A stretch of 64,000 nucleotides of DNA from CAZGKW01 sp964526295 (GCA_964526295.1 CAZGKW010000019.1:16779-80778), one strand, 5' to 3'. Shown: positions 44,638 to 52,647, counted from the stretch's first letter. Made by a program: numbers and translations. The notes: generated by a model not told the origin, from the sequence alone.

Positions 44638-45624
44638 CTATTTGCCGACGACCTGGCGGACGGCCGCGGCGATCTTCTCCGGGTTCGGCAGGTGGGCTTC
44701 CTCCAGCTCGGCCCCGAACGGGACGGGCGTGTCCTGGCCGGCGACCCGGAGGACCGGCGCATCGAGATAGTCCATGACCTGCTCCGCCAGGATCGCCGCC
44801 ACCTCGGCCCCGAAGCCGCACCGCCGCCAGTCCTCGTGGGCGATGACGGCCCGGCTCGTCTTGCGGACGGTCTCCAGGACCGCCTCCGTGTCGAGCGGGA
44901 CGAGCGACCGCAGGTCCAGGACCTCGGCCTCGATGCCGTCCTCCTCGGCGAGCGCCTCGGCGGCGGCCAGGGCGTGGTGGACGGCCGAGCCGTAGGCGAT
45001 GACGCTGGCATCCGGGCCCTCGCGGACGGTGCGGGCCTCGCCCAGCGGCACGGTGAAGTCCTCGTCGTGCGGCACGTCGCCTTTGATGCGGCGATAGAGA
45101 TACTTGTTCTCGAAGTAGAGGACGGGGTCGTCGTCGCGGATGGCGGCCTTCAGGAGGCCCTTCGCATCGTCGGCGAAGGCCGGGGCGACGACCTTCAGGC
45201 CGGGCGTGTGGCAGAACCAGCCTTCGGGGTTCTGTGAGTGGTACGGCCCGCCGCGGACGCCCCCGCCGGAGGGGGCCCGGATGACGATGGGGCACCCCTG
45301 CCGCCCGCCGTAGCGGTAGCGGAGCGTCCCGGCCTGGTTGACGATCTGGTCGAACGCGCAGGAGATGAAGTCGGCGAACTGCATCTCGGCGACGGGTCGC
45401 ATGCCCATGATGGCCGCCCCGACGGCCGCCCCGACGATCAGCTCCTCGCTGATGGGCGTGTCGAGCACGCGGTAGAAGCCGAACTCCTCGATGAAGCCCT
45501 TGGTGACGCCGAACGCCCCGCCGTAGGCGCCGACGTCCTCTCCGAGGACGAAGACGCGCTCGTCGCGTCGCATCTCCTCGCGGAGGGCCTGCGTGATGGC
45601 ATCGACGTAGCTTAGTTCAGGCAT
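44638..45624 (-). CDS. pdhB: Pyruvate (2-oxoacid) dehydrogenase E1 beta subunit
   Basis: About 328 residues from the ATG at 45624 (AAAGG site), starting MPELSYVDAITQALREEMR. Family blocks VFVLGEDVGAYGGAFGVTKG, DTPISEELIVGAAVGAAIMG, EMQFADFISCAFDQIVNQ and GSAVHHALAAAEAL are all present. With E1 alpha it forms the thiamine-diphosphate heterotetramer that decarboxylates pyruvate or a related 2-oxoacid. Between E1 alpha (58 bp upstream) and E2 (35 bp downstream) on the same strand, so almost certainly co-transcribed. Confidence 0.9.
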   Translation of the reverse strand: MPELSYVDAITQALREEMRRDERVFVLGEDVGAYGGAFGVTKGFIEEFGFYRVLDTPISEELIVGAAVGAAIMGMRPVAEMQFADFISCAFDQIVNQAGTLRYRYGGRQGCPIVIRAPSGGGVRGGPYHSQNPEGWFCHTPGLKVVAPAFADDAKGLLKAAIRDDDPVLYFENKYLYRRIKGDVPHDEDFTVPLGEARTVREGPDASVIAYGSAVHHALAAAEALAEEDGIEAEVLDLRSLVPLDTEAVLETVRKTSRAVIAHEDWRRCGFGAEVAAILAEQVMDYLDAPVLRVAGQDTPVPFGAELEEAHLPNPEKIAAAVRQVVGK

Positions 45625-45663
45625 ATCCGGCCTTTGACGCATTGGCGGCGATTGGACCGCACG

Positions 45664-45690
45664 CGCCGGGCAAGCCCGGCGGTTAACCGT
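45664..45690 (-). repeat. REP-like hairpin, family 1, variant head
   Basis: Perfect 8-bp stem CGCCGGGC (45664-45671) / GCCCGGCG (45674-45681) with AA apex, so CTTG on the minus strand. The usual GTTTCG head reads GTTAAC because the element runs into the TAA stop of pdhA. It lies between pdhA and pdhB. Confidence 0.45.
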
Positions 45691-46651
45691 GCTCGGCGAA
45701 GACGTCGGTTTCGGCGTCCTCGGGCCCGGGGTTCGGCGACTCCTCGGCGTACTCGACGGCGTCGGCGACGACCTGCTTGGCCTGCTCGTGGATCTCGGCC
45801 CGGTTCTCGTCCGTAAGGAGCTTCTTCTCCCTCAGGTACAGCTCGAACCGGGGCAGGGGGTCGCGGCTCTTCCATTCGAGGAACTCCTCCTCGCTTCGAT
45901 ACATGGCCTTATCGTGCTCGGAATGGCCGTGCCACCGGTAGGTCTTGCACTCGACGAGGGTCGGCCCGGCCCCCGTGCGGGCCCGGTACAGGGCCTCCCG
46001 CATCGTGTGCCACACCTCCAGGACGTCGTTGCCGCTGCACACCTTGCCGGCGAAGCCGTAGCCGAGGGCCCGGTCGGCGACGTCGTCGACGGCCATCTGG
46101 AGGTCCATGGGCGTGGAGTAGGCGTAGTGGTTGTTCTCGCAGACGAAGATGGCCGGGAGGCGATGGATGCCGGCGAAGTTCAGGGCCTCGTGGAAGTCGC
46201 CGCGGCAGCTCGCCCCCTCGCCGAAGTAGGCGACGGCGACGTTCGGCTCGCCCCGCATCTTGAACGCCAGGGCCGCCCCGGCCGTGACGCAGAGCTGGGC
46301 CCCGAGCATGCTGGTGGTGCCGAAGACGTTCAGCTCGGGCTCGCCGGCGTGCATGGCGGAGTCCTTGCCCTTCGAGAGGCCGGTCTTGCGGCCGAAGAGC
46401 TGGGCCATGACGGCCCGGGGCGGGACGCCCTTGACCAGGTACACGCCGAGGTCGCGGTGGGCCGGGGCGACGAAGTCCTCGTCCTCGAGGCCCCAGCAGG
46501 TGCCGACCGTGATGCCCTCCTGGCCGATGCCGGAGAAGACGCCCGCCTGGATGCGTCCCTGGCGATAGAGGACGGAGACCCGCTCCTCGAAGGTCCGGCT
46601 GAGGACCATCATATAATACATGTCCATCAATTCGCCGGGGCCGAGTTCCAA
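45683..46651 (-). CDS. pdhA: Pyruvate (2-oxoacid) dehydrogenase E1 alpha subunit
   Basis: About 322 residues. The best start is a TTG at 46651: AGGAG lies seven bases upstream and the product begins MELGPGELMDMYYMMVLSRTFEERV, as E1 alpha proteins do; an ATG at 46627 lacks such a site. The thiamine-diphosphate/Mg motif is GEGASCRGDFHEALNFAG ending ENNHYAYSTP (Glu where GDG is usual in the first position pair). GRKTGLSKGKDSAMH and YRWHGHSEHD are further family blocks. First of the three dehydrogenase genes; upstream on the same strand is a small Cys-containing protein. Confidence 0.9.
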   Translation of the reverse strand: MELGPGELMDMYYMMVLSRTFEERVSVLYRQGRIQAGVFSGIGQEGITVGTCWGLEDEDFVAPAHRDLGVYLVKGVPPRAVMAQLFGRKTGLSKGKDSAMHAGEPELNVFGTTSMLGAQLCVTAGAALAFKMRGEPNVAVAYFGEGASCRGDFHEALNFAGIHRLPAIFVCENNHYAYSTPMDLQMAVDDVADRALGYGFAGKVCSGNDVLEVWHTMREALYRARTGAGPTLVECKTYRWHGHSEHDKAMYRSEEEFLEWKSRDPLPRFELYLREKKLLTDENRAEIHEQAKQVVADAVEYAEESPNPGPEDAETDVFAEHG

Positions 46652-46745
46652 GGTGCGGCTCCTTGCGGGTTTCTTCGGCGTTCGACAGAACACGCCGGGC
46701 CCGCCTGCGCCTTTCAGGCTGCGGCGTGGCAAGCGAGCCTGGCGG

Positions 46746-47111
46746 CTAGCTGGACGCTTCCTCGGGCTCCTCGCGGGGCTCGGCGGCGACCTCGATGCGG
46801 GCGTCCTGCGGAAGCGCCAGGCCGGCCGCCACTTCGATGGCCTTGGCGATGCCCGCCGGGACGGGGCAGGCCACGTGGGGCAGGGCCCCGCAGACGCCCA
46901 TCAGCCTGGTCTCGTACATGCTGCCCGGCTGGGCACACGGGCCGATCTCGACGAAAGCGTCCCACGTCTCGCCCTCGAGCGTCTTGACGAGCTTCGCCAC
47001 GTCCGGGCACGTCGTCCGGACCTTCAGCGTGACGTGCCGGCGGTCGGCGCTGGCGGCCCGGACGTCGGTGACGAAGCCGCAGATGCCGGCGTGGATGGTC
47101 GCGCGGCCCAT
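46746..47111 (-). CDS. Small conserved cysteine-containing protein (DUF6951-like)
   Basis: 121 residues from the ATG at 47111 (AAAGGAAA site). CGFVTDVRA, TTCPDVAKLVKTLEG, GPCAQPGSMYETRLMGVCG and ACPVPAGIAKAIEVAAGLALP contain five or more Cys in the order seen in a family I recall as DUF6951; CPVPAGIAKAIEVAAGLALP is the most conserved-looking block. The cysteines could bind an iron-sulfur cluster or a metal. No signal or membrane segment; acidic tail. Its place between icd and pdhA in the central-carbon cluster suggests a link to that metabolism, nothing more can be said. Confidence 0.6.
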   Translation of the reverse strand: MGRATIHAGICGFVTDVRAASADRRHVTLKVRTTCPDVAKLVKTLEGETWDAFVEIGPCAQPGSMYETRLMGVCGALPHVACPVPAGIAKAIEVAAGLALPQDARIEVAAEPREEPEEASS

Positions 47112-47140
47112 ACGTGTTTCCTTTCGGAGAGCCGTCCATG

Positions 47141-47192
47141 AAAGGGGACAGGCACCCTTTCCCAACGGCCGGAAAAGGAGCCAGTCGCCTTT
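47141..47192. repeat. Inverted repeat of the AAAGGGGACAGGC dispersed type
   Basis: Left arm AAAGGGGACAGGCACCCTTT (47141-47160) and right arm AAAAGGAGCCAGTCGCCTTT (47173-47192) pair at 16 of 20 positions. This layout, GGGGACAGGCACC ... GGAGCCAGTC, is a dispersed REP-type element I recognise from planctomycete and deltaproteobacterial genomes. It fills most of the icd gap upstream of the small Cys protein gene. GGGGACAGGCA at 5990-6000 may be a remnant of another copy. Confidence 0.6.
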
Positions 47193-47236
47193 CCGGCGTC
47201 ACGGCCCGGCCGCCGGATTGGTCGGCTCGCCGCCCG

Positions 47237-48244
47237 TCAAGCCAGTCGCCGGCAGATCGCCTCGGTGACCTCCTCGGTGGTCGAGGTGCCCTCCAGGTCC
47301 GGGGTCCGCACCGTCCCTTCGGCCAGGAGGTCGTCGATCGCGTCCTCGACGCGTCGGGCCTCCTCCTCGTGTCCCAGGTGGTTCAGCATTAACGCGCCCG
47401 AAGCGATCAGGGCAAGGGGATTCGCGCGGCCCGTGCCGACGATGTCGGGCGCGGCCCCGTGGACCGCCTCGAAGACGATGCAGTCGTCGCCCACGTTGGC
47501 CCCCGGCGCGACGCCGAGCCCGCCGCCGACGAGCCCGGCACACAGGTCCGAGAGGATGTCGCCCATGAGGTTGTCCGCCAGGAGGACGTCGAAGGCGTTC
47601 GGGTTGCGGGCGAGCTGGAAGCACGCGTTGTCGACCATCAGCGACTGGAACGCGATGTCGTCGTTCTCGGCGGCCACCTCCTCGGCGCACCGCAGAAACA
47701 GGCCGTCGGTCAGCTTCATGATGTTCGCCTTGTGCAGGACGGTGACCTTGCGGCGGCCGTGGCGCCGGGCGAAGTCGAAGGCGTAGCGGGCGATGCGGCG
47801 GCTGGCCCGCTCGGTGGTGACCTTGATCGACTCGACGACGCCGGGGGCGACCTCGTGCTCGAGGCCCGAGTAGAGGCCCTCGGTGTTCTCGCGGACGACG
47901 ACGAGGTCGATGCTGCGGAAGCACGAGGGGATGCCGGGCCGGGACTTCGAGGGGCGGACGCCCGCGTAGAGGTCGAGTCGCTTGCGAAGCTCGACGTTGA
48001 CGCTGCGAAAGCCGCACCCGACGGGCGTCGTGACGGGCCCTTTGAGGGCCAGCTTGTTCCGCTTGACGGATTCGAGAAGCGCCGTGGGAAGGAACTCGCC
48101 CGTCTCGACACAGGCCTGCTGGCCGGCCTGGAACGTTTCCCACTCGAGCTCCGGCCGGACGGTCTCCAGGACGCGGACGGCCGCCCGGGCGACCTCGGGC
48201 CCGATGCCGTCGCCGGGAATCAGGGTGATGGTTCGGCTTGCCAT
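47237..48244 (-). CDS. icd: Isocitrate dehydrogenase (NAD-type), beta-decarboxylating
   Basis: 335 residues starting MASRTITLIPGDGIGPEV, the standard opening. TPVGCGFRSVNVELRKRLDLYAGVRP and RENTEGLYSGLEHEV are the IDH-type substrate blocks (Ser and Asn in FRSVNV, as expected for isocitrate rather than isopropylmalate). HKANIMKLTDGLF and the metal-binding DNLMGDILSDLCAGLVGG are intact, and GAAPDIVGTGRANPLA is the nucleotide region. It oxidises isocitrate to 2-oxoglutarate, probably with NAD. Its position right after a split aconitase and before pyruvate dehydrogenase supports a citric-acid-cycle role over leucine synthesis. Confidence 0.85.
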   Translation of the reverse strand: MASRTITLIPGDGIGPEVARAAVRVLETVRPELEWETFQAGQQACVETGEFLPTALLESVKRNKLALKGPVTTPVGCGFRSVNVELRKRLDLYAGVRPSKSRPGIPSCFRSIDLVVVRENTEGLYSGLEHEVAPGVVESIKVTTERASRRIARYAFDFARRHGRRKVTVLHKANIMKLTDGLFLRCAEEVAAENDDIAFQSLMVDNACFQLARNPNAFDVLLADNLMGDILSDLCAGLVGGGLGVAPGANVGDDCIVFEAVHGAAPDIVGTGRANPLALIASGALMLNHLGHEEEARRVEDAIDDLLAEGTVRTPDLEGTSTTEEVTEAICRRLA

Positions 48245-48267
48245 GGTGACATCCTGTTCGAACGTGT

Positions 48268-48294
48268 CCCGCTGCTTCCACAGCGGGCTCGCAA
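48268..48294. repeat. Hairpin with CTCGCAA tail, family 2
   Basis: Stem CCCGCTG (48268-48274) / CAGCGGG (48281-48287), loop CTTCCA, then CTCGCAA. It lies in the gap between the aconitase small subunit gene and icd. A near twin is at 50197-50221. Confidence 0.45.
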
Positions 48295-48323
48295 GGCACT
48301 TGCGGTCCGGGCCCGGCGAAGGC

Positions 48324-48824
48324 TCAACCGATTTTGAGTTCGCCGTGCTTTTTCACGTGCTCGGCCAGGCCGCCGTCGCTGATGATCTGCTGCATGACGG
48401 GCGGCAGGGGCGGGGCCTTCAGCTCCTCGCCGGTGGTCAGGTTCCGTATCTTGCCCGTGTCGAGGTCAACCTCCAGCTCGTCGCCTTCGTTGATGCGGTC
48501 GGTGTCGACGACCAGCGGCGGCAGGCCGACGTTGACGCAGTTGCGGAAGAAGATGCGGGCGAAGCTCTTGGCGAGCACGGCCCCCGTGCCGAGGATCTTG
48601 ATCACGAGCGGGGCGTGCTCGCGGCTGGAGCCCTGGCCGAAGTTCTTCCCGGCGACGAGGAAGTCGCCCGGTTCGACCTCGTCGGCGAAGTTGGGGAGCG
48701 TGTCCTCCAGGCAGTGCTTCGCCAGCTCCGGGGGGTCCGACCGGAGGTGGAAGAACCGGCCCGGCGTGATGTGGTCGGTCGAGATGCCGTCGCCCAGCTT
48801 CCAGGCTTTGCCTTTGATCGTCAT
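48324..48824 (-). CDS. Split aconitase / LeuD-type hydro-lyase small subunit
   Basis: 166 residues. GDGISTDHITPGRF opens the swivelling domain, VAGKNFGQGSSREHAPL is the conserved substrate-contact block and AKSFARIFFRNCVNVGLP follows. In this family the loop after ITPGR sets substrate choice (for example YLRT or YLVY types); here it reads FFHLR, which I do not recognise for isopropylmalate or homocitrate. It works only with the large subunit encoded just upstream. Position next to icd, citrate synthase, sucCD and sdhAB makes a citrate/isocitrate role (aconitase) the best inference. Confidence 0.75.
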   Translation of the reverse strand: MTIKGKAWKLGDGISTDHITPGRFFHLRSDPPELAKHCLEDTLPNFADEVEPGDFLVAGKNFGQGSSREHAPLVIKILGTGAVLAKSFARIFFRNCVNVGLPPLVVDTDRINEGDELEVDLDTGKIRNLTTGEELKAPPLPPVMQQIISDGGLAEHVKKHGELKIG

Positions 48825-48913
48825 GTGTTTGACCTCGCTTTGGTTGCGAGCGCGGGGACCCGGCAGCGCGCCCCGGCGAGCTCCCGCCCGCCGCTGGAAC
48901 AGCCTTCTTGCGG

Positions 48914-50170
48914 TTACAGGAACTCCCGGGGGTCGGTCAGGCGGCCGGTGACGGCGGTGGCGGCGGCCGCCGCCGGCGAGACCAGGTACAGGAACGCCTT
49001 CGGGTTGCCCATGCGGCCCTGGAAGTTGCGGTTCTGCGTCGAGACGCAGACCTCGCCGTCGGCCAGGACCCCCTCGTGGACGCCGACGCAGGCCCCGCAG
49101 CCGGGCGTCGTCACGACGCCGCCCGCCTCCAGGATGGCCGGGAACGTCCCGTCCGCGAGGCCGTCCATCTGGACCTTCCGGGAGCCGGGCGTCGCCAGGA
49201 GCCGCACCCCCTTGGCGACCTTCCGCCCCCTCAGGACCTGGACCGCCTGCTGGAAGTCTTCCAGCCGCCCGGCCGTCGAGGTGCCGAGGAACACCTGGTC
49301 CACCTTGACCTCCTCGTCGAGGTCCTCGATCGCACAGACGTTGTCCACGAAGTGCGGCTTGGCGACCATCGGCACGAGCCTCGAGACGTCGTACTCCAGC
49401 ACCCGCTCGTACTCGGCGTCCGGGTCGGAGGCGATCTCGCGATAGCAGTCGCCGCGGCCGTGCTCCTCCAGGTAGCGGTGCGTGACCTCGTCGGGGGGGA
49501 AGATGCCGACTTTGCCGCCCGCCTCGACGGCCATGTTGGAGATGGTCATGCGGCCCGGCATCGACAGGGCCGCCAGCGCGTCGCCGACGAACTCCAGGGC
49601 CTTATAGACCGCCCCGTCGGCGCCGATCTCGCCGATCAGGTTCAGGACGAAGTCTTTCGCGTAGACGCCCCTGGGCCAGGCCCCCGTGCCGACCACCTTG
49701 TACGACTCCGGCACGCGCATCCAGGTCTTGCCGAAGGCCATGGCGACGGCGACGTCGGTCGAGCCCATGCCGGTGGAGAACGCCCCGTGGGCCCCGGTCG
49801 TGCAGGTGTGGGAGTCGGCCCCGACGATGACGTCCCCCGGGCAGACGTAGGACTCGGCCACGACCGTGTGGGAGATGCCGTTGCCGATCTCCGAGAGGAT
49901 CGCGCCGGTCCGCTCGCAGAACCCGCGGAGGAACTTGTGATCGTTCGACAGCTCCTGCCGCGGGCTCGGCGAGGCGTGGTCCAGGAAGACCGCGCACCGC
50001 TCGGGGTCCCACAGCTTCTCGATGCCCATGGCGTCGAGCTGGCGGACCGTCAGCGGCCCCGTGCCGTCCTGGACGTAGGCAAAATCGACGTTGACGACGG
50101 CGAACTGGCCGGCGGCGAGGTCTTGGCCGGCGTGTTCGGAAAGGACCTTTTCAGCGATGGTCTGGCCCAT
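48914..50170 (-). CDS. Split aconitase / LeuC-type hydro-lyase large subunit
   Basis: 418 residues, the short homoaconitase/LeuC class. VGADSHTCTTGAHGAF (116-131), MPGRMTISNMAVEAGGKVG and PPDEVTHRYL are conserved blocks. Of the three [4Fe-4S] ligands, C358 and C361 in TPGCGACVGVHEG are present, but the first, normally Cys in G(S/T)CT(N/G)GR, is Ser298 (LGTSTAGRLEDF; codon TCG). So the cluster would be ligated by Ser, by another residue, or be less stable. It should convert citrate to isocitrate in this operon, by context; isopropylmalate or homocitrate substrates are alternatives. Upstream of it are sdhB and a hairpin; downstream the small subunit 89 bp away. Confidence 0.8.
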   Translation of the reverse strand: MGQTIAEKVLSEHAGQDLAAGQFAVVNVDFAYVQDGTGPLTVRQLDAMGIEKLWDPERCAVFLDHASPSPRQELSNDHKFLRGFCERTGAILSEIGNGISHTVVAESYVCPGDVIVGADSHTCTTGAHGAFSTGMGSTDVAVAMAFGKTWMRVPESYKVVGTGAWPRGVYAKDFVLNLIGEIGADGAVYKALEFVGDALAALSMPGRMTISNMAVEAGGKVGIFPPDEVTHRYLEEHGRGDCYREIASDPDAEYERVLEYDVSRLVPMVAKPHFVDNVCAIEDLDEEVKVDQVFLGTSTAGRLEDFQQAVQVLRGRKVAKGVRLLATPGSRKVQMDGLADGTFPAILEAGGVVTTPGCGACVGVHEGVLADGEVCVSTQNRNFQGRMGNPKAFLYLVSPAAAAATAVTGRLTDPREFL

Positions 50171-50196
50171 GGTCCGCCTCCTGGTTCGGACGTCCC

Positions 50197-50221
50197 CCGC
50201 CGCTTCCGCGGCGGCCTCGCA
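50197..50221. repeat. Hairpin with CTCGCAA tail, family 2
   Basis: Perfect stem CCGCCGC (50197-50203) / GCGGCGG (50208-50214), loop TTCC, then CCTCGCAA. It occupies the gap between sdhB and the aconitase large-subunit gene and could modulate read-through or mRNA stability. Confidence 0.45.
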
Positions 50222-50227
50222 ACGGCG

Positions 50228-50959
50228 CTAGGTTTCTTCGCCGACAAGGCCTTCGGCCTTTGCGCGGCGCTGGAGCATCAGGATGGCCCGCATCGGCAGG
50301 CAGTTCTTCGGGCACACCCGGTTGCAGTTCGTGTTCTGGTCGCAGTCGAAGACCCCGCCGGGCTGGATGGCCTCCTTCAGGCGCCCCATCGGGTCGGCTT
50401 CCTGCGGATGGTAGACGCGCTTGTAGCGAGCGAGGCACGTGGCCGGCCCTTCGAAATTCGGGTCCTCCTGCCGCTTCGGGCAGTCCGAGAAGCACGACTG
50501 GCACAGGATGCAGTCGGTGGACCGGAGGTACTCGTCCTTGTGCGGCCGGTCCATCGCCTCGTCGAGCGTGAACGCCTCGTCGCCGGCGCGGGCCCCCTCC
50601 GCCAGGTGCGGCATGATTTCCCGGATCGACGCGAAGAACGGCTCGTGGGCCACCACCAGGTCCTTGACCACGTCCATGTTCAGGAGCGGCTCCAGGACGA
50701 TCGGCTTCTCGGTGTCGAGGTCCTGGACCTGGGTCTTGCACGCCAGGGCGGCGGCACCGTTGATCCGCATGGCGCACGAGCCGCAGATCGCCCCGCGGCA
50801 GCTATAGCGATAGGCAAGCGTGCCGTCCTGCCGGTCGTGGATGTCGTGCAGGGCGTAGAGGATGACGGTGCCGGGCTCCCAGTCGACCTCGAACTCCTCC
50901 CAGTACGGGTCGGTCGAGGTCTCGGGCAGGAACCGGCGGATGCGAAGCGTCGCTTTCAT
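50228..50959 (-). CDS. sdhB: Succinate dehydrogenase/fumarate reductase iron-sulfur subunit
   Basis: 243 residues. The ATG at 50959 shares its A with the sdhA stop (TGATG), so the two are coupled; the longer frame upstream runs antisense-like through sdhA and is rejected. The 2Fe-2S cluster is CRGAICGSC with a later ALAC; the 4Fe-4S motif CILCQSCFSDCP and the 3Fe-4S region CNRVCPKNC complete the three-cluster chain. It carries electrons from SdhA to the quinone site. No gene for a membrane anchor (SdhC/D) is visible here or elsewhere in the window. Confidence 0.92.
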   Translation of the reverse strand: MKATLRIRRFLPETSTDPYWEEFEVDWEPGTVILYALHDIHDRQDGTLAYRYSCRGAICGSCAMRINGAAALACKTQVQDLDTEKPIVLEPLLNMDVVKDLVVAHEPFFASIREIMPHLAEGARAGDEAFTLDEAMDRPHKDEYLRSTDCILCQSCFSDCPKRQEDPNFEGPATCLARYKRVYHPQEADPMGRLKEAIQPGGVFDCDQNTNCNRVCPKNCLPMRAILMLQRRAKAEGLVGEET

Positions 50960-52647
50960 CAGTACTTCACCTCGGCCTCGGGCTCGATGTCCTCGATGGT
51001 GACGGGCTTGTAGGCGATCTCCATGCCCCCGTCGGCCCCGCGTCGCATCAGGGTGTGCTTGAGCCAGTTCTCGTTGTCCATCTTCGGGTAGTCCGTGCGG
51101 TAGTGGCCGCCCCGGCTCTCGGTCCGCGGCAGGGACGCCTCGGCGCACATCCACGCCACGTCCAGGAGGTTTTCGAGCTGGAGGACCTGGACGAGGTCGT
51201 GGTTGAAGACGGTCCCTTGGTCCTGGGGATAGACCCGCTCGAACCGTTCGCGGAGCCCGCGGACCGTCGCGAGGCCCCGCTCCATGCCTTCCTGCTCCTT
51301 GAACAGGCCGAAGCATTCCCGCAGGGCCTGTTCCATCTCGTCCCGGACGGTGCAGGGGCGGGTGTCGCCGTCGCGGTCGAGGATGGCCCGGATGCGTTCG
51401 GCCTCGTCGCGGGCGGCGGCAGCATCCGGCGCCTCGCCGCCTGGTTCGATGCCGGCGGCGTTCCGTCCGGCCCGGCGGCCGAAGACCACCGTCTCCAGCA
51501 GGGAGTTGCCCCCCAGCCGGTTCGCCCCGTGGACGCTGACGCACGCGCATTCCCCGGCGGCGAAGATGCCCTCGGCCTCGGTCCGGCAGTCCGTGTCGCA
51601 CGCGATGCCGCCCATCGTGTAGTGGACGGTCGGCCGGATCGGCACGGGTTCCTCGATCATGTCCACGCCGCCGAAGTAGAGGGCGATCTCGCGGACCTGC
51701 GGCAGGCGCGACTTGATCTTCTCTTCGCCGAGGTGACGCAGGTCGAGGTGGACGTAGCCGCCGTCGAAACCGCGGCCCTCGTCGATCTCGGTCTGGATGG
51801 CCCGGGCCACCTGGTCCCGCGGGGCGAGTTCCATGAACTCCGGGGCGTAGCGTTCCATGAACCGCTCGCCCTCGGCGTTCACGAGGTAAGCCCCCTCGCC
51901 GCGGCAGCCCTCGGTCATCAGGATACCGTTCAGCAGGCCCGTCGGGTGGGTCTGGAAGAACTCCATGTCCTCGACCGGCAGGCCGGCCCGCCACGCCAGC
52001 GCCACGCCGTCGCCCGTGTTGATCAGGGCGTTCGTGCTGCGGCCGAAGATGCGCGACGCGCCGCCGGTGGCGAGGATGATCGCCGGGGCCGCCAGCGCCC
52101 CGATCTCGCCCTTCACCAGGTCGAAGGCGACGACCGAGGGCCAGCCCCCGTCCCCGGGCACGAGCCGCGTCACGAACTGCTCCTCGTAGATGCCCAGGCC
52201 CCGCTTCTGGACCTGCTCCCACAGCGTGTGGAGGAGGTTGTGGCCGGTCTTGTCGGCGGCGTAGCAGGTCCGGTCGCGACGCTGGCCTCCGAACGGCCGC
52301 TGGGCCAGGTGCCCCTCGTCGGTCCGCGTGAACGGGGCCCCGAAATCGGCCAGCCACCAGATGGCCGCGGGGGCTTCCTCGCACAGGACCGTCACGGCGT
52401 CCTGGTCGGCCAGGTACCCCGACCCCTTCACCGTGTCGTAGCGGTGATCGTGCCAGTCGTCCTCCGGGCGGATGGCGGCATTGATGCCGCCCTGGGCCGC
52501 ACCGGAGTGCGACCGGATCGGGTGGACCTTCGAGACGAGTGCGACGTCGGCCCCGGCGTCGTGGGCCTCGATGGCCGCGGCCATCCCGGCCAGACCGGCG
52601 CCCACGACCAGCACGTCGTGCGTTCGGACCTCGTCACTGACCTTCAT
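50959..52647 (-). CDS. sdhA: Succinate dehydrogenase/fumarate reductase flavoprotein subunit
   Basis: 562 residues. DVLVVGAGLAGMAAAIEA is the FAD-binding start, RSHSGAAQGGINAAI contains the His that covalently binds FAD, and HSAA-type capping-domain blocks such as TVHYTMGGIACDT and GECACVSVHGANRLGGNSLLE follow. ESRGGHYRTDYP is the catalytic Arg segment. It oxidises succinate to fumarate (or the reverse). Second coupled unit of the cluster: sucD ends 118 bp upstream, with a REP-like pair in the gap. Confidence 0.93.
   Translation of the reverse strand: MKVSDEVRTHDVLVVGAGLAGMAAAIEAHDAGADVALVSKVHPIRSHSGAAQGGINAAIRPEDDWHDHRYDTVKGSGYLADQDAVTVLCEEAPAAIWWLADFGAPFTRTDEGHLAQRPFGGQRRDRTCYAADKTGHNLLHTLWEQVQKRGLGIYEEQFVTRLVPGDGGWPSVVAFDLVKGEIGALAAPAIILATGGASRIFGRSTNALINTGDGVALAWRAGLPVEDMEFFQTHPTGLLNGILMTEGCRGEGAYLVNAEGERFMERYAPEFMELAPRDQVARAIQTEIDEGRGFDGGYVHLDLRHLGEEKIKSRLPQVREIALYFGGVDMIEEPVPIRPTVHYTMGGIACDTDCRTEAEGIFAAGECACVSVHGANRLGGNSLLETVVFGRRAGRNAAGIEPGGEAPDAAAARDEAERIRAILDRDGDTRPCTVRDEMEQALRECFGLFKEQEGMERGLATVRGLRERFERVYPQDQGTVFNHDLVQVLQLENLLDVAWMCAEASLPRTESRGGHYRTDYPKMDNENWLKHTLMRRGADGGMEIAYKPVTIEDIEPEAEVKY

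Noticed and set aside
47237..50170. Leucine biosynthesis (leuB, leuC, leuD) reading of icd and the split hydro-lyase
   Set aside because: No leuA is present, the dehydrogenase has the isocitrate-type FRSVNV and NTEGLYSG blocks, and all other neighbours are citric-acid-cycle genes. Not fully excluded without the rest of the genome.
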